DNA of 64,000 bases from Rhizophagus irregularis (lineage: Eukaryota; Glomeromycota; Glomeromycetes; Glomerales; Glomeraceae), in assembly GCF_026210795.1 (NCBI RefSeq), contig NC_089438.1, positions 3,927,501 to 3,991,500 of the forward strand. The letters run 5' to 3'. A program made the position numbers and the translations under genes. The notes beneath the pieces were generated by a model that had not been told where the DNA came from, did no database searches, and saw nothing but the letters and a program-made list of their open reading frames with translations. This document shows, piece after piece, positions 10,774-22,572 of this stretch; within the stretch, counting starts at the first letter, position 1; each line of letters begins with the position of its first letter.

Positions 10774-11045
10774 AGGGCCGATGATTTTTTGCGGCGCTAA
10801 AATAGTAAATTCTGTGTGTGACAAAACGAAATTTTGTGAAATTCTGAGGTTTTGGCCAGAATCATGCAAAGTCTGCCAATGTTACTATTCGCAAATTTCT
10901 GGCCACACATTTTAATGTCAGCCGGCATTACGATGATTGAAAATTATAAATCAGGCCAAACATTTAAAATTATCAAATTTTTTATAGCCCTATTCTGTGA
11001 TTTCCGGTGAAATTCTGTGACACAAAGAAAATCATCTCTATAGGT
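10774..11045. mobile_element. MITE inserted in a hydrolase 3' flank
   Basis: About 270 bp ending AGGGCCGATGATTTTTTGCG on one side and AAAATCATCTCTATAG on the other, so the ends share GATGATTTT inverted. Related copies, partly truncated, are at 34430-34640 and 38335-38530. The paralogous flank of the fifth hydrolase copy (near 42035-42070) lacks it and reads straight from TTATTTAACCTATGGA into AAGAAATAACAAC, which is an empty site. No protein is encoded. Confidence 0.6.
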
Positions 11046-11169
11046 TAAATAATGAAATATAAAAGTCAAGCTATTAGCTCTTGACGCAAGTGATTAATTT
11101 TATGAATCTTTTTATATTTTATATTATTCGCAAATCGCACTATTAACAACTGAACAGTGAGGTTGTAGG

Positions 11170-11575
11170 CTATTCAGTACGAATTTGCAAATCTGTACGG
11201 TACGGTTGATCAACTTTCTCAAAAATTCCAAAAATTCCGTACCGTACCGTACTTGTCCTATATATATTATATTATAGAGCCAGTACGGTATGGTACAGCT
11301 AATTTTGTTTTTTATATGTCCAAATAACCACCATAGTTAAATAGACATTGGTGTTCAAATAACCACTATGGTCAAATGGACATTGGTGTCCATTTAACCA
11401 TGGTGGTTATTTGGACATTAATGTCCGTAGTTATTTGGATATATACAGTATATATATATAAATTAACCACGCCATACCGTACTGGCTCTAATATATATAT
11501 AGTACGGAATTTTTGAAAATTTTTGGAAAAATGATCAACAGTACCGTACAGGTTTTCAAAATCGTACTGTTGTGA
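11170..11575. repeat. ~400-bp long palindrome (foldback MITE candidate)
   Basis: The left arm (CTGTACGGTACGGTTGATCA, then CAAAAATTCCGTACCGTACC, then GAGCCAGTACGGTATGG) recurs inverted on the right. The centre (about 11320-11440) is itself a palindrome of GTCCAAATAACCACCAT units. The RNA or single strand could fold nearly end to end. Ends near CAGTACGA and TCGTACTG lack a clear target duplication. Confidence 0.55.
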
Positions 11576-11919
11576 CTTCTTTGTTAAGCTGGAAAAAGAT
11601 AATGTAAAAACATAATTATAAACTTATCATCGTACTTATAAATTACATTTCATTGTGTTCTACGTTTAGGATGGGATGTATGATTTTAATAGTATTTTAA
11701 TTATGATTTTCATGAACATATAAATTTCTGAATTACAAAAATACCTTCATTAATTAAAAATTAAATGATTGTTTTCCTCCTTAAAACATGTAATATTTAA
11801 TATGTTAAACATTTTTAAACGTATTTATTTATAGATGATTATAACTATTTTATTTCAAACTTATGAGGTGAAGGAAAAATAAATAAATAAACCAATCAAC
11901 GAACAAACAAATAAATGAA

Positions 11920-11960
11920 TCAATAAAGTAATATACAGTATACGAAAAGTTTTTGAGTAC
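11920..11960 (-). pseudogene. Relic of hydrolase exon 6 (anchor exon)
   Basis: After the stop codon of the minus-strand hydrolase, a donor-like GTAAGTAAA and an acceptor TTTTTAG are followed by a decayed version of the anchor exon found in the two right-hand copies, ending in the conserved CTTTATTGA. It now lies in the 3' untranslated region. Confidence 0.55.
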
Positions 11961-12023
11961 TAAAAAGAAATTTCCTAAGTTTATTCATTATTTACTTACA
12001 GTCTGCGTGAAGTAGCATTAAAT

Positions 12024-13751
12024 TCATTTCAATTCACTTAATGCAGCACTATTTGGTACAATACCGATTTTTTCCCAATTTAAAACTTTTTTATGACGTT
12101 CGTTTAAAGGATTAAGTTCTCCTTTAATGTTAATGTAATTAAAAGAGGAAGGAGGAAGTGGTTCGTTAAGAATATTTGTTACTCTGTTTATGAATTCAGA
12201 CATACGTTCATACGACTTTGTAGTGCAGGCATAATCCACGAACTGAAATATATTAAAGAAAGAATTAATTTTTAATTAAGAAAATATTTTTTCTTTAAAT
12301 TAATATATTTACTTGGAACACGTGAGGCATTTCTTCATATATTTCGAATGTAGTATTTGTCGGAGTTTGAAATTGAGATTTTTCAAATTTACCAGCATTA
12401 TATGATGGACCCTTATATTTAGTCGGTTCAGCAGATCTATAAGCAAAATAAATTGTTTCATCTCGTAGTCTTTCCTCATCTCCTGCTACCTACATTATTC
12501 GAATAAATTCTTTTTTAGTGTAAAGTTATCTTAAGAAAAAGTCAAGGAGAAATACCTTTCTTACCAATAATAAAGGAGGCAAATTGCCTAAGCTTTCAGC
12601 TAACATTGGACTGACATATGGAATTGCCAGCCCTTCATTATTTACATATAATTGTAATCTTCCCTCAGGCCTATCAAAAGAATCATGCCAAATTTTGGGA
12701 CCAAGATTTTGGTTCTTAATCTTCGCTGCTAAAGCAGCATCTTTTCCTTTATATTCTTTACTAGCCTGAGATTCCGCGTAAAAAGAAGCAGCACCTCCCG
12801 TCACATTTGGAATATAATCAGCACATCCATCATCTAATATTGAAGGCAAGCTAGCTGTAAGATCAACCCATGGGCTCTGTAATGTTCCACAACACTATCA
12901 TGTAAATTATTGACAATTCAACAATATGATAAAGCAAAAAAAATAAATTTTATATTTACCAAACCGATAATTCCAGCACACGATGGCAAACCAGCATCGC
13001 GTATAGCAAGACCGAGAGCTAAACTTAAACCACCTCCAGCACTATCACCACAAATTACAATATTTTTTGGATTTAAAGGTTCAAATCCAGCATCTTTGGG
13101 AGGATTTAAGAGATATAGATAAGCAGCTAATGCATCATGTAATGCGGCGGGAAATTGATTTTGAGGTGCAAGCCGATAATTGAATGCTATACAAGAAAAT
13201 TTTGGTTAGATAATATATTAAAGATTATTGAAAGTTTCATTCTTTCGAGGTTTAGACTTACCTAAAACTCTTGCATTTGCAATTTTAGCAAGAGGACTCG
13301 TAATACAACGATAAGTTTCTTTAGTGAAAAAGTAATAAGCTCCACCATGAATATACAGAATAGTTTTCTTGTTTTCTCTTTTTTCCCATCCATCATTAGG
13401 GACTTGAAGCCATTCAGAAATAATTCCATCATCTTTCAAATTTTTCCATTCAGGATCTAAGACGTGTTCGTATGGTTTCAAAATTTTATCAAGATGAACT
13501 TGAGCCTCGTTTCTATATTTATTATCAATCTTAAATTCATTTATCACCACACCAGCTTGTACAGGAGAAGGTTGAAAACTAAAGCTAGCTCTTTGCATTT
13601 CCTCAATCGTTTTGTTACTTACGAGTAATGATATAAACTTTGCCCAAAATATATGACTTGTTAAATTCCATGAAGGTCTAGGTGGTCCATTAAGATAATG
13701 TTTTATCGTTGTAGAAATATACAATGGTGAATTTTTTAAAAAGTCGGCCAT
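12024..13751 (-). CDS. Alpha/beta hydrolase (HSL group), copy 1, intact
   Basis: Five exons on the minus strand: 13262-13751, 12960-13186, 12565-12876, 12313-12489, 12024-12242, giving 474 residues. Intron phases are 1,0,0,0. Residues 135-137 are the HGG oxyanion motif (HGGAYY). Ser212 lies in the nucleophile elbow GDSAGG. Exon 4 opens with VAGDEERLRDE, the region of the acid residue, and His399 in EEMPHVFQ is the likely catalytic His. These are hallmarks of the hormone-sensitive-lipase/alpha-beta-hydrolase-3 group, which cleaves carboxyl esters such as acetylated sterols or short acyl esters; the real substrate is unknown. No signal peptide or anchor was seen, so it is probably cytosolic. 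Its 5' flank is shared with the broken copy at 33615, on the opposite strand. Confidence 0.88.
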
Positions 13752-13802
13752 TTTTCAATTAGTAAAACTATATGTAAAAGATTCAGTTCAAATAATAGTT
13801 TA

Positions 13803-13813
13803 ATTTATATAAG
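13803..13813 (-). promoter_or_regulatory. TATA-like box of hydrolase copy 1
   Basis: CTTATATAAAT on the minus strand about 55 bp before the ATG, in the position of the TATAAATAG box of the other copies. The following ATTTGAACTGAATCTTTTAC is conserved among the copies. Confidence 0.5.
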
Positions 13814-13829
13814 AATTTATTTAGATACT

Positions 13830-14570
13830 ATTTTTTACTCTAATAATTAAACTTATATTGATATTTGTATTAGTATCTGAAACATCTTATGATGTATTCA
13901 TTATCAGAATTCTTACCCAAAATAAGTATATTATATATAAATTTGTCTTAGAATGCCTTCCTGATCTAGAACCTCGAACAATATATAGTTAGCAAGAAAA
14001 GTCAATTACGACAAATATGCAAACTCTAAAGCAATCTAATCGTTTGCAATACATTCAAAATCAATTAAAATTAAAAAATTAATAAAAAAAAAGCATTGTG
14101 CGACGGTGACGTTAAGACTACCCCGGATTTAATAAATGGATCGTCCAGCATCATCATGCATCTGCGCCCTGTGCTACAGATTTGAAGTGGCGTATCATTT
14201 GCCATAGATTGGCTAAATTGGCAGGCTCTAATCCCAATACAATTTTGAATTAGGCTGCATAAATGATTGGCGTAGAACAAATTTACAACAACGTAATGAA
14301 ACTAATCCTAAAAAATTTAAGCTATAAAATAATATAATCGTGACAATGAAATTCTTCACATGAGAAATCATCATTGCCATCAGTTTTTTTTGATTTTCCC
14401 ACACGACGAATTTTCTTTTTTTATATTTTTCAGTTTTTAGATTTTCCCACGCGACGAAAAAAAATTCTTTTTCTTTTAAAAAAAAAATCCACCTTTTCTT
14501 TTAAAAAAATTTTACATTTAATTTTTAATTTCTAGTACCTGCACAGCTCTCAACAATTCTTTATGCTTTG
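13830..14570. repeat. Duplicated 5' flank of hydrolase copies 1 and 3
   Basis: The region up to about 14570 recurs inverted at 32940-33540. Shared landmarks are CAGCTCTCAACAATTC, CCAATACAATTTTGAATTAG and GATCGTCCAGCATCATCATG. This shows copies 1 and 3 arose from one duplicated and inverted segment. It holds no intact gene of its own. Confidence 0.6.
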
Positions 14571-14672
14571 CTGAATGTATTAAATTGTGCCAGAATAGTA
14601 AACAAATCATAACCAAATCGTGCAAGTAATCGCGAATTTTTAGTAATTATTTGGATAAAATCTAGTCTATAT

Positions 14673-15362
14673 GCAGTTACTGCGCATTAAGACGTTCAAC
14701 AATCTATTTTTCAACCAATCCGACGTATCTATTATCAAAGTCGTTACGACTTTTAAAATTTTTTTTTGAATAATTTTAATTATATTTATAAAATTTAGTA
14801 AACGTAATGTATAATTGTATAAATATATTGTAATTGCATCATTAAGTCATTTTAGTAAATATGAAATAATACATTATATAACCTTGAATAAATGTTTCTT
14901 ATAAGTCAATAATTTTCAAATCCGTGACTACCACCGTGTACTATTTATATCAACTTCATTTATAGGGTGGATCGTTTGTGTATCTCAAAACCTTTAATTC
15001 GGCATCCCCGGCCAATTCAAATAAATCCGAAGGTGAAAAAAAAGAAGTAAAAGCAATTAATAACCCAATTTCTTTAATTAAGAAAATCAAAGTTTGAAAT
15101 AATTCCAAAACTTACCACATATCTCCAAATTACAAATATGAAACTCCAAAAAAAGAAACTTCCAAATTAGAAAAGAAAAAATCAGAGTTTCACAACAGCG
15201 AAACCTACCATTTTCTGCCCAAAACCTACAAAAAGATAAAAAAAAAAATTTTAGTAAAAAGTTTCTTTTAAAAAAAATAACAAAACAAATTTAAAACTTA
15301 CCTAAGAATCCACTTTACAGAAACTTCAAGATCGTAGCGATGGCTTAATGCGCAGTAACTGC
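14673..15362. mobile_element. 690-bp terminal-inverted-repeat element
   Basis: Begins GCAGTTACTGCGCATTAAG (14673-14691) and ends with its exact complement (15344-15362). The terminus is nearly palindromic in itself. The interior has no transposase frame. Target duplications are not clear. The right end is also one arm of the large hairpin described next. Confidence 0.5.
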
Positions 15363-15464
15363 GTTATAAATACATAGTGACCACATTATGTAATCGTAAA
15401 GAAATTACATATATGCAGTTACTGCGCATTAAGCCATCGCTACGATCTTGAAGTTTCTGTAAAG
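15313..15464. repeat. Perfect 50-nt inverted repeat with 52-nt loop
   Basis: Bases 15313-15362 are exactly complementary to 15415-15464, separated by 52 bases. The arm begins CTTTACAGAAACTTCAAG and ends GCGCAGTAACTGC. A perfect match over 50 nt in such a decayed region implies recent origin or gene conversion, for example two transposon ends inserted head to head. Confidence 0.9.
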
Positions 15465-16321
15465 CAACGCTTAATTTGGAGTTAGAATCTACAAAGAAAA
15501 AAAGAAACTTTAATAAAAATTTCTTTAAGGAAAATAAAAAAACAACTTTTGAAGTCCTTCAAAACTTACCCATGGATCCAAAGCCAAATCCAAAACTGGA
15601 TCCTACAAAATATAAAAAGAATAATGTTTTGAAAACTTAGAAGTCGGAACCAAGCAACCAGCCTTCTGGGAAGCTTTCTAAGAAAAAGAAAAATGCACTG
15701 TTAGTACAATTCACTTTCATTAAAGAAATAGTCTAAACTGTCTGTCTAAAAAATAAGAGGAGTATCAAAATATTAGTAAAGTATTATATTAAATAATAAT
15801 CAATAAAATATTTCTAATTCCTCACCAAGATACACCGTGTCAAAAGGCCTTGTTACTTAAGAGAAATGAAAAATCAAAACTTAAGTAAACTATTCTATCA
15901 AAAGAATAAATCAAAATATCTGATTTCTCACATAACCAAAAGTCCGGCCATCTAAGCAAAAGAGAAAATCAAGATGTTGGTAAATGTTTCAGTATATACA
16001 GTATATAATTAAAAAAAGAATTCCTCACACGTCCAAAAAGCTAAGAACCAACTGTTTAAATAAAAAACAAGAAAAAAATGGACGTTTATGAGTTATGACT
16101 GTTCTGAAAAGAAAAAGTTTAAAAAAAAAATTTACAGGCCCATATTCAAAGAGATTCTTCTAAAAAAAAGTGAAAAAAGAAAGGAAATTATAAGAAAGAG
16201 AAAGTGAAGAATGAGGGGGAGGAAAACGGAGGTACGAGAGAGAGGAATAAAAAGTATGAGAGAGGGAAAGGAAAGGAATAAGGGAGGGAAAGAGAAGAGT
16301 AAAGGGGGAAAGATTCTTTGT
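15465..16321. other. Minus-strand pyrimidine-rich spacer with acceptor-like motifs
   Basis: Read on the minus strand, short segments lie between TTTTTGTAG-type and GTAAGT-type words (for example around 15565-15605 and 15640-15680), looking like micro-exons. I cannot join them into a protein. The end (16190-16310) is a purine-rich GAGGGAAAG tract. Confidence 0.35.
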
Positions 16322-16689
16322 CCCTATAAGAAATATGTATACGGAAAGGATACGTTTTGTATACATTTTATGTACGTTTCTATAGATTCCGTATACAAAT
16401 TCCGTATATTTAATAAGCAATTCATTTTTGAACATTTTTTAAAAAAACTAATGTATACGGAAAAAATTAATCAATACGGAATGTATACGGAATTTTAAAC
16501 TTAATATTTTTAGAAAATAATTTTACAAAAATCTCGTATCATAACACGAGATCACGTGATTGTTTATTGTTTTGTTATGATACGTTTTTTGTTTTTTATA
16601 TAAACCCTTACTTTGATGAGTTTGATCTTCCGATCTTCCTTTCTGTCTTTCCTTTTCTTCTCTTTTCTCTTGTCTTATTTTTGTTATTT

Positions 16690-17010
16690 TTTCTAAATTT
16701 TTCTTCTTTTTTCGTCACCCCCCTTTTAAAAAAAAATTTTTTTTTTCGTACCTCACTTTAAAAATTTTTCTTTTTCATCACTCTCCTTTAAAAAAAAAAT
16801 TTTTTTTCGTCACTCCCTTAAAAAAAAAAAATTTTTTTGATTTTATTCTTTTATTCCCACTCTTCTAAAAATTTTCTTTTTTCTATTTCTATTTCCTCTT
16901 TATAAAAAATTTTTTATTTTTCTAACTTTGACGTCCTTCCTTTAAAAAAAAAATTTTTTTTAACTCTCCTAACTTCGTTACCCTCTTTTTAAAAAAATAT
17001 TTTTTTTTGA
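16690..17010 (+). repeat. Tandem CGTCACTCC-(A)n(T)n repeat
   Basis: About six degenerate copies of a 35-60-bp unit: a word like TTCGTCACTCCCTTT followed by a run of A and a run of T. Each A/T run is a small palindrome. Confidence 0.6.
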
Positions 17011-17049
17011 TTTATTCTTTATTCCCCTTTCTTTTTTATTTATATTTAT

Positions 17050-17540
17050 CCCTTTTTTTATTTCATAGGCCAGCAGATTTTTTTTTGTGAGAAGATTCAG
17101 TTTTTTTGTAGATCAGTTTGGGAGTCTTTTCCTTTTTGTAGGATTGTTCAGGATTTTTTTCTTTTTTTAGGTCAGTTCAAATTTTCTTTTTTTTTTTTGT
17201 AAGTTGGGTTCAGATTCTTTTCTTTTTGTAGGTTGTTTCAGTTTTGTTGCTTCAGAGTCTTCTTTTTTTGTAGGTCAGTTTTGGATTTATTTTGTTGTTT
17301 TGGTTTCTTTTTCATCAGATGCTTCATAATTCTTTTCATTTATGTAAGTCAGACATTCTGGAGTTCTCTTTCTTTTTTTGTAGGAATGCTGACCTTTTGT
17401 GACTTGGACGATTGCAGATACTATATGAAGGGGGGTTTGTTTCCAATTAAGTTAGACGTTCTTTTTTGTTTTTTTTAGGTTGTTTGACTCCAAATGAACC
17501 TGAACTTATAGATAATTTTGGTTGCAATAGGTGGCCTTAA
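17050..17540 (+). repeat. Degenerate array of TTTTTGTAGGTCAGTTT units
   Basis: Eight or more units with a long T run, then GTAG or TTAG, then GTCAGTTT/GTTCAG and GGAGTC-like words, spaced about 40-60 bp. Each looks like a polypyrimidine tract plus 3' splice site. No supported reading frame spans them. Confidence 0.45.
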
Positions 17541-17872
17541 TAAGGAGGGAATTTTCATAATGTATTTGTATTTTGTTTATTTTTTATTTTTTATTTAATT
17601 TAATAAAGTAAAATTAGATTTATGTAAATATAATTATAGTAAACTGTAATACAAATAGTAAATTCAGTGACCAAATCGTATAAATTTCGTGATAAAATCA
17701 GTGATCAAATCATGTAAATTCCATATGAATTCCGTGCAAATTCCGTATCCAAACCATATTTTTAGTGATACGGAATTGTGCATTTTTCCGTATCCTATTA
17801 TGATACGTTATTTCTAAGGAAAAAAAATCGTATAAAAACTTTATAAAAAACGTATCCAATTTTTTTATAGGG

Positions 17873-19172
17873 TGTAAGAAAAAGTTTTTTAAAAAAAGAA
17901 AAAGTTTAAATTGAAAGAAAAAGTTTAAAAGAAGATCAATTGAAAGAAAAGTTTAAAAAAGAAAATTATTAAAAGAAAAAGTTTATAAATATTTTAAAAA
18001 GTTTAAAGATCATTGCGTTGCAGTTATTACTAATTATAAATTGTAAAAAGTTTAACAAAAATAAAAAGTATGATATAAGTTTAGAGCAATAAGGTTAGAA
18101 ATAGAAAAAAATTATATTATAAAATAACAACTTTACGAAAAGTTAAGAAATGGCGAAAAAGTTTATTGGAGACCGCTAGAGGAATCAATTGAAATAGGTT
18201 AGGATAGGTTTTCCAAATCGAACTTAAAGATACTATTCAAAGACAATTTAGACATTTTTATTTTATTTTTTTTTTCTTTACAAAAGAAGAGTTAAAATTA
18301 AAAAAAAATATAAATATTAAATCACGTGTTGCTTTTTCACTTGATTTTTATATAATTAATTGGAAGCGCAGCAAAAAAACTATAAATTGCCAGTTATAAC
18401 ATAAAAATAAAATAAATATATTAACGGTTTAATGGTTAATTAACGGTTAAAAAATTTTTTGTTTTAAATTATTTTTCGATAAAAAAAATAAAAATAATAA
18501 AATATTGTGCATATCAGCAATTTTCTATTTTAAGAAATTTTTTTAAAAAGCAACAAATATTTGGTAATGCGCAGCAAAATAACATCATTGTTTATTAATC
18601 ATCTGATTCATTTATTTTTGTATTTATGGAAATTTGTGCAACTGTTGTGAAACAAATAAACTTTTGCATTTATGGGAATTTGAGTTAAAAAAGAATTTTT
18701 TTTTCCCTTTTTTTTAAAAAAAAAATTATGCAGCCACATATAAAGTGATCGATTTTCTAGGAAGGAGGATGAAGCGTTATAGGGTTAAGGGTTCGCATAC
18801 ATTATTCTTACTATCTAAAACATTAAATTTGCAAGCAAAGTTTCTGGTAAATCACAATTTTGATGCCTGGAGTTTATGGGTTTAATTTACTTAAAAAATA
18901 TAAAGAAATTTGTATCGCCATATTTACGGAATATTTACATACCGATTCTGCGGTAAATTGGCTTCTTGTGGTTAATAAATATGTATTTATAGCGAACTTT
19001 ACCCAAAAGAAAATATATTATATAATTTGCTTCCCGGAATGGGATGATCGGCTAGGTAAACATTAATTGATTGTAAAAATACTAATAATAGTTAAAATTT
19101 CGAAATTTCGAAATCTAATTTGTCATATCGATTCACAGAATTCATATGCGGTACAAGTAAAACCAGAGTCCA
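17873..19172. other. Intergenic; 5' flank of hydrolase copy 2
   Basis: A purine-rich AAAGTTTAAAAGAAG stretch (17880-18000), then plain A+T-rich sequence. From about 19030 it resembles the flank of copy 5 (GATGATCGGCTAGG near 19042 and 39498). The open frame at 18860-19066 lies in this flank and has no protein-like support. Confidence 0.4.
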
Positions 19173-19181
19173 TATAAATAG
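19173..19181 (+). promoter_or_regulatory. TATA box of hydrolase copy 2
   Basis: TATAAATAG 60 bp before the ATG. The same word stands 57-61 bp upstream of copies 3, 5, 6 and 7, followed by a conserved leader. Confidence 0.7.
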
Positions 19182-19232
19182 AACCAGTATTTGCGCTGAA
19201 TCTTTTACATTATAGTTTTACTATTTAAAAAA

Positions 19233-20944
19233 ATGACCGATTTTCTAAAATATTCTCCGTTATTAATTTCTACGACGATAAAACATTATCTTAATGGACC
19301 ACCTAGACCTTCATGGAATTTAAAATGTCACATATTTTGGGCAAAGTATATATCATTACTCAAAAGTTCCGAAACAATTGAACAAAAGCAAAGAGCTAGT
19401 TTTAGTTTTCGTCCTGCTCCTGTACAAGATGGCGTGATGATAAATGAATTTAAGATAGATAATAAATATAGAAACGAAGCTCAAGTTCATCTTAATATAA
19501 TATTGAAACCATTTGAACATGTCTTAGATCCTGAATGGAAAAATTTGAAAGATGATGGAATTATTTCTGAATGGGTTCAATTCCCTAATGACGAATGGGA
19601 AAAAAAAGAAATTAAGAAAACTATTTTGTATTTACACGGTGGTGCTTATTACTCTTTCTGTAAAGAAAATCATCGTTGTATTACAAGCTCTCTTGCTAAA
19701 ATTGCAAATGCAAGAGTTTTAGGTAAGCTAAACCTTGGAAGAATGAAAATTTCAATCAATATTTAATATATTACCTAGCTAAAAATTTTCTTATATAGTA
19801 ATTAATTATCGGCTTGCACCTCAAAATCAATTTCCTGCCGCATTACAAGATGCATTGGCTGCTTATTTATATCTCTTAAATCCTCCCAAAGATGCGGGAT
19901 TTGAACCTTTAAATCCAAAAAATATTGTAATTTGTGGTGATAGTGCTGGAGGTGGCTTAAGTTTAGCTCTCGGTCTTGCTATACGTGATGTTTGCGATGC
20001 TGGTTTGCCATCGTGTGCTGGCATTATCGGTTTGGTAAATAAAGAATTCATTTTCTTTGTTTGTTGAATTACTAAATCATTTACATAATTATAATGCGTC
20101 ACATTATAGAGCCCATGGGTTGATCTTACAATTAGCACAGCTTCAATATTAGATGACGAATGTGCTGATTATATTCGAAATATGAAAAGAGGTACTGCTA
20201 ATTACGCAGAATCTCAAGCTAGTAAAGAATATAAAGAAAAGGATGTTGCTCTCGCAGCAAAGATTAAGAACGGTCCCAAAATTTGGCATGATTCTTTTGA
20301 AAGACCTGATGGCAGATTACATTTATATGTAATTAATGAAGGTCTAGCAATTCCATATGTCAGTCCTATGCTAGCTGAAAGCTTAGGCGATTTACCTCCT
20401 TTATTATTGGTAAGGAAAGGCATTCACATTATCCTCTCTTAGATATTAACTAAAAAAAGATTTATTTGCATAATGTAGACTGCAGGAGGAGATGATAGAT
20501 TTCGAGATGAAGCAATTTATCTTGCTCATAGATCTTCTGAACCAACTAAATATAAAGGTCCATCATATAATGCTGGTAAATTTGAAAAATCTCCATTCAA
20601 AACTCCGACAAATACTACACTCGAAATATATGAAGAAATGCCTCACGTATTCCAAGTAAATATATTAGCTTAAATTTAAAGAAAAAAAATGTTTTTAATT
20701 AAAAATTAATCCTTTCATTAATATATTCCAGTTTATGGAACATGCTTTCACTACAAAGTCGTATGAACGTATAGCTGAATTTATAAATAGAGTGATAAAT
20801 ACTCTTAACGAACCACTTCCTCCTTCCACTTATAATTACATAAATGTTAAGGGAGAATTAAGTCCTTTAAAAGAACTTCATAAAAATGTTCTTAATTGGG
20901 AAAAAATCGGTATAGTACCAACTATACCACATGAAATGAATTAA
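19233..20944 (+). CDS. Alpha/beta hydrolase (HSL group), copy 2, intact
   Basis: Exons 19233-19722, 19799-20034, 20110-20409, 20479-20655, 20732-20944; 471 residues, intron phases 1,0,0,0. It has HGGAYY, GDSAGG, TAGGDDRFRDE and MPHVFQ, so the predicted oxyanion, nucleophile, acid and His positions are kept. Exon 2 has a three-residue insertion (RDVCDAGLP) also seen in copies 3 and 4. Exon 3 is four codons shorter than in copy 1. There is no signal peptide and no C-terminal anchor: the stop comes before the donor that leads to exon 6 in copies 6 and 7. Probably a cytosolic esterase with unknown substrate. Exon junctions are inferred from GT-AG sites and from alignment with the other copies. 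Confidence 0.88.
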
Positions 20945-21036
20945 AATTTAATTCTAATTCACGTAGATATGGTAAGTAAAGAATGAATAAATTTAAATTT
21001 AGGAATTAATTTACTTAAAACAAAACTACTTTTTAG

Positions 21037-21079
21037 TACATCGTATACTGTATATTATTTCACTTATTTTCTTTATTGA
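21037..21079 (+). pseudogene. Relic of hydrolase exon 6
   Basis: Follows a donor-like GTAAGTAAA and acceptor TTTTTAG downstream of the copy 2 stop. The relic ends CTTTATTGA like the functional anchor exon but no longer encodes the anchor. Confidence 0.55.
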
Positions 21080-22572
21080 TTCATTTATTTGTTTGTTTGT
21101 TGATTGGTTTATTTATTTATTTTCACTTATATAAGCTAAAATAAAAAATAGTTGTAATCATCTATAAATAAATGCATTAAAAATATTTAACATATCATAT
21201 ATCTTAGAGAGGAAACGATCATGTAATTAAGACATAAGTTGTATCAAACTTAAGAATATCCGAATATGTGACGAATTAAATTATAATTTACAAACAATTT
21301 TTTGAATTTTAAAATATAAGTTTTATTTTAATTATAAATAAAGGTATTTTTATAAATTAGAAATTCAATCGTACAAAATATAGTTGCAAAATCATAATCA
21401 AAATCATCTATCCATCCTAAACAAATACGATGGTGAGTTTCTAATTTTGAATCGCCGCAACATATCGCTGTTGGCACCGGTAAACCATGCTATTCTCTTC
21501 TTATTCTTAAGTTATTCACTAAGCTCAGAGCAACAATGCAATTTTATAATATGAATGTGTAATTTTTTAACGCTTTATTAGAAAATGCAATAAATTAAAG
21601 ATTGAAGACTAATGAGCCAATTGCGCCTGCATTTTTGAATAAATGTTCGCTACAAGTAAAACAAAAAATTCAAAATTTTTCAGAACATGATACTGATATT
21701 ATATTTTAATGACAACTTTAATAATACTATATTTCTTTTCACCTGCCAAAAGGCTTATATGTTTTATTTAGGAAGAATATTAAGGTTTGTTTAACAAAGT
21801 TTGACTTGTTATTTACTTATTAATTTAAAGGGACGGAGATATCATAAAAAAACTTTTCTTTGGTGTAATAATAATAATTAATAATTTTAAGGTAACTTTT
21901 TAATAGTAAATTATTTTATTTTCTCTTTCAGAAATAATTTTACTAGTTTTATTTCATCAAATCGGGCGGTGCTTTCCTTCGGAACAGCTCCGCCATCAGG
22001 TTTTGTTTTCGGACACCAGGGTGATGTTGTCATATTGGCGGCTTGGTTCACAGATCATTTTCGGCTCTAATAGTTTAGTGTCCTTATGATTTGTACCGTG
22101 ACACAGATGCCACTCACGTCGTGATAGGAATAAAATGGGGAGTAGCATCATTTGAATGTAAAGACGCAAGGAGGATAACAAGTCTCAAGTTGAAGCAGCG
22201 TTGAAGTCTCATTTTGAATAATTATCAAATTTGAAGAGTAAATAATTTTATTTAAAACAGAATATAAGATCTATAATAAGAAAAGTTTGTTGGTAGGAAA
22301 TCTTATATAGATCTTAATAATAATGCTATAGTGTTCTTGTTAATATGTATATATACTAACAAATAATTTTGTATTATTTCAAAAGAAAATTTTACTCTAA
22401 TTTTGAAATTAAAAATTGTTCAGATTGATCACTACATATGGAGATATTAATGATGCTAGAAAATAGAAAATTAGTATATTGGACGAAATTACTCTTCAAC
22501 CAACGATTCAACTAATGCAATTTTTTAATCATTGGATAGGTTTCATTCTTCTCTTTCAAATAAATGTAGAAT
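21080..22572. other. Hydrolase 3' flank and unassigned sequence
   Basis: Up to about 21700 this matches the 3' flanks of copies 1, 4 and 5. Positions 21961-22200 are noticeably richer in G+C than their surroundings and may be a decayed exon, but no frame is convincing. Confidence 0.4.

Larger units (their letters stand above)
16322..17872. mobile_element. Possible 1.55-kb inverted-repeat element enclosing a CT-rich array
   Basis: The left edge reads CCCTATAAGAAATATG then GTATACGGAAAGGATACG. The reverse complement of the right edge reads CCCTATAAAAAAATTGGATA. Subterminal words GTATACGGAA and ATTCCGTATAC are repeated at 16335-16495 and 17690-17830 in both orientations. A TATA-like TTATATAAACCC sits near 16596-16607 after TCACGTGA, at the start of the pyrimidine-rich stretch. 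No transposase or target duplication seen. Confidence 0.4.

Noticed and set aside
16160-16498. Overlapping frames on both strands rich in Arg/Gly/Glu or Ser/Leu/Phe
   Set aside because: Products of a purine-rich low-complexity tract.
18860-19066. 68-codon open frame upstream of hydrolase copy 2
   Set aside because: It partly overlaps a 5' flank shared with other copies, where the frame is not conserved.
21961-22200. G+C-richer island with frames on both strands
   Set aside because: No start, splice pattern or motif chooses a frame. Left as unassigned.
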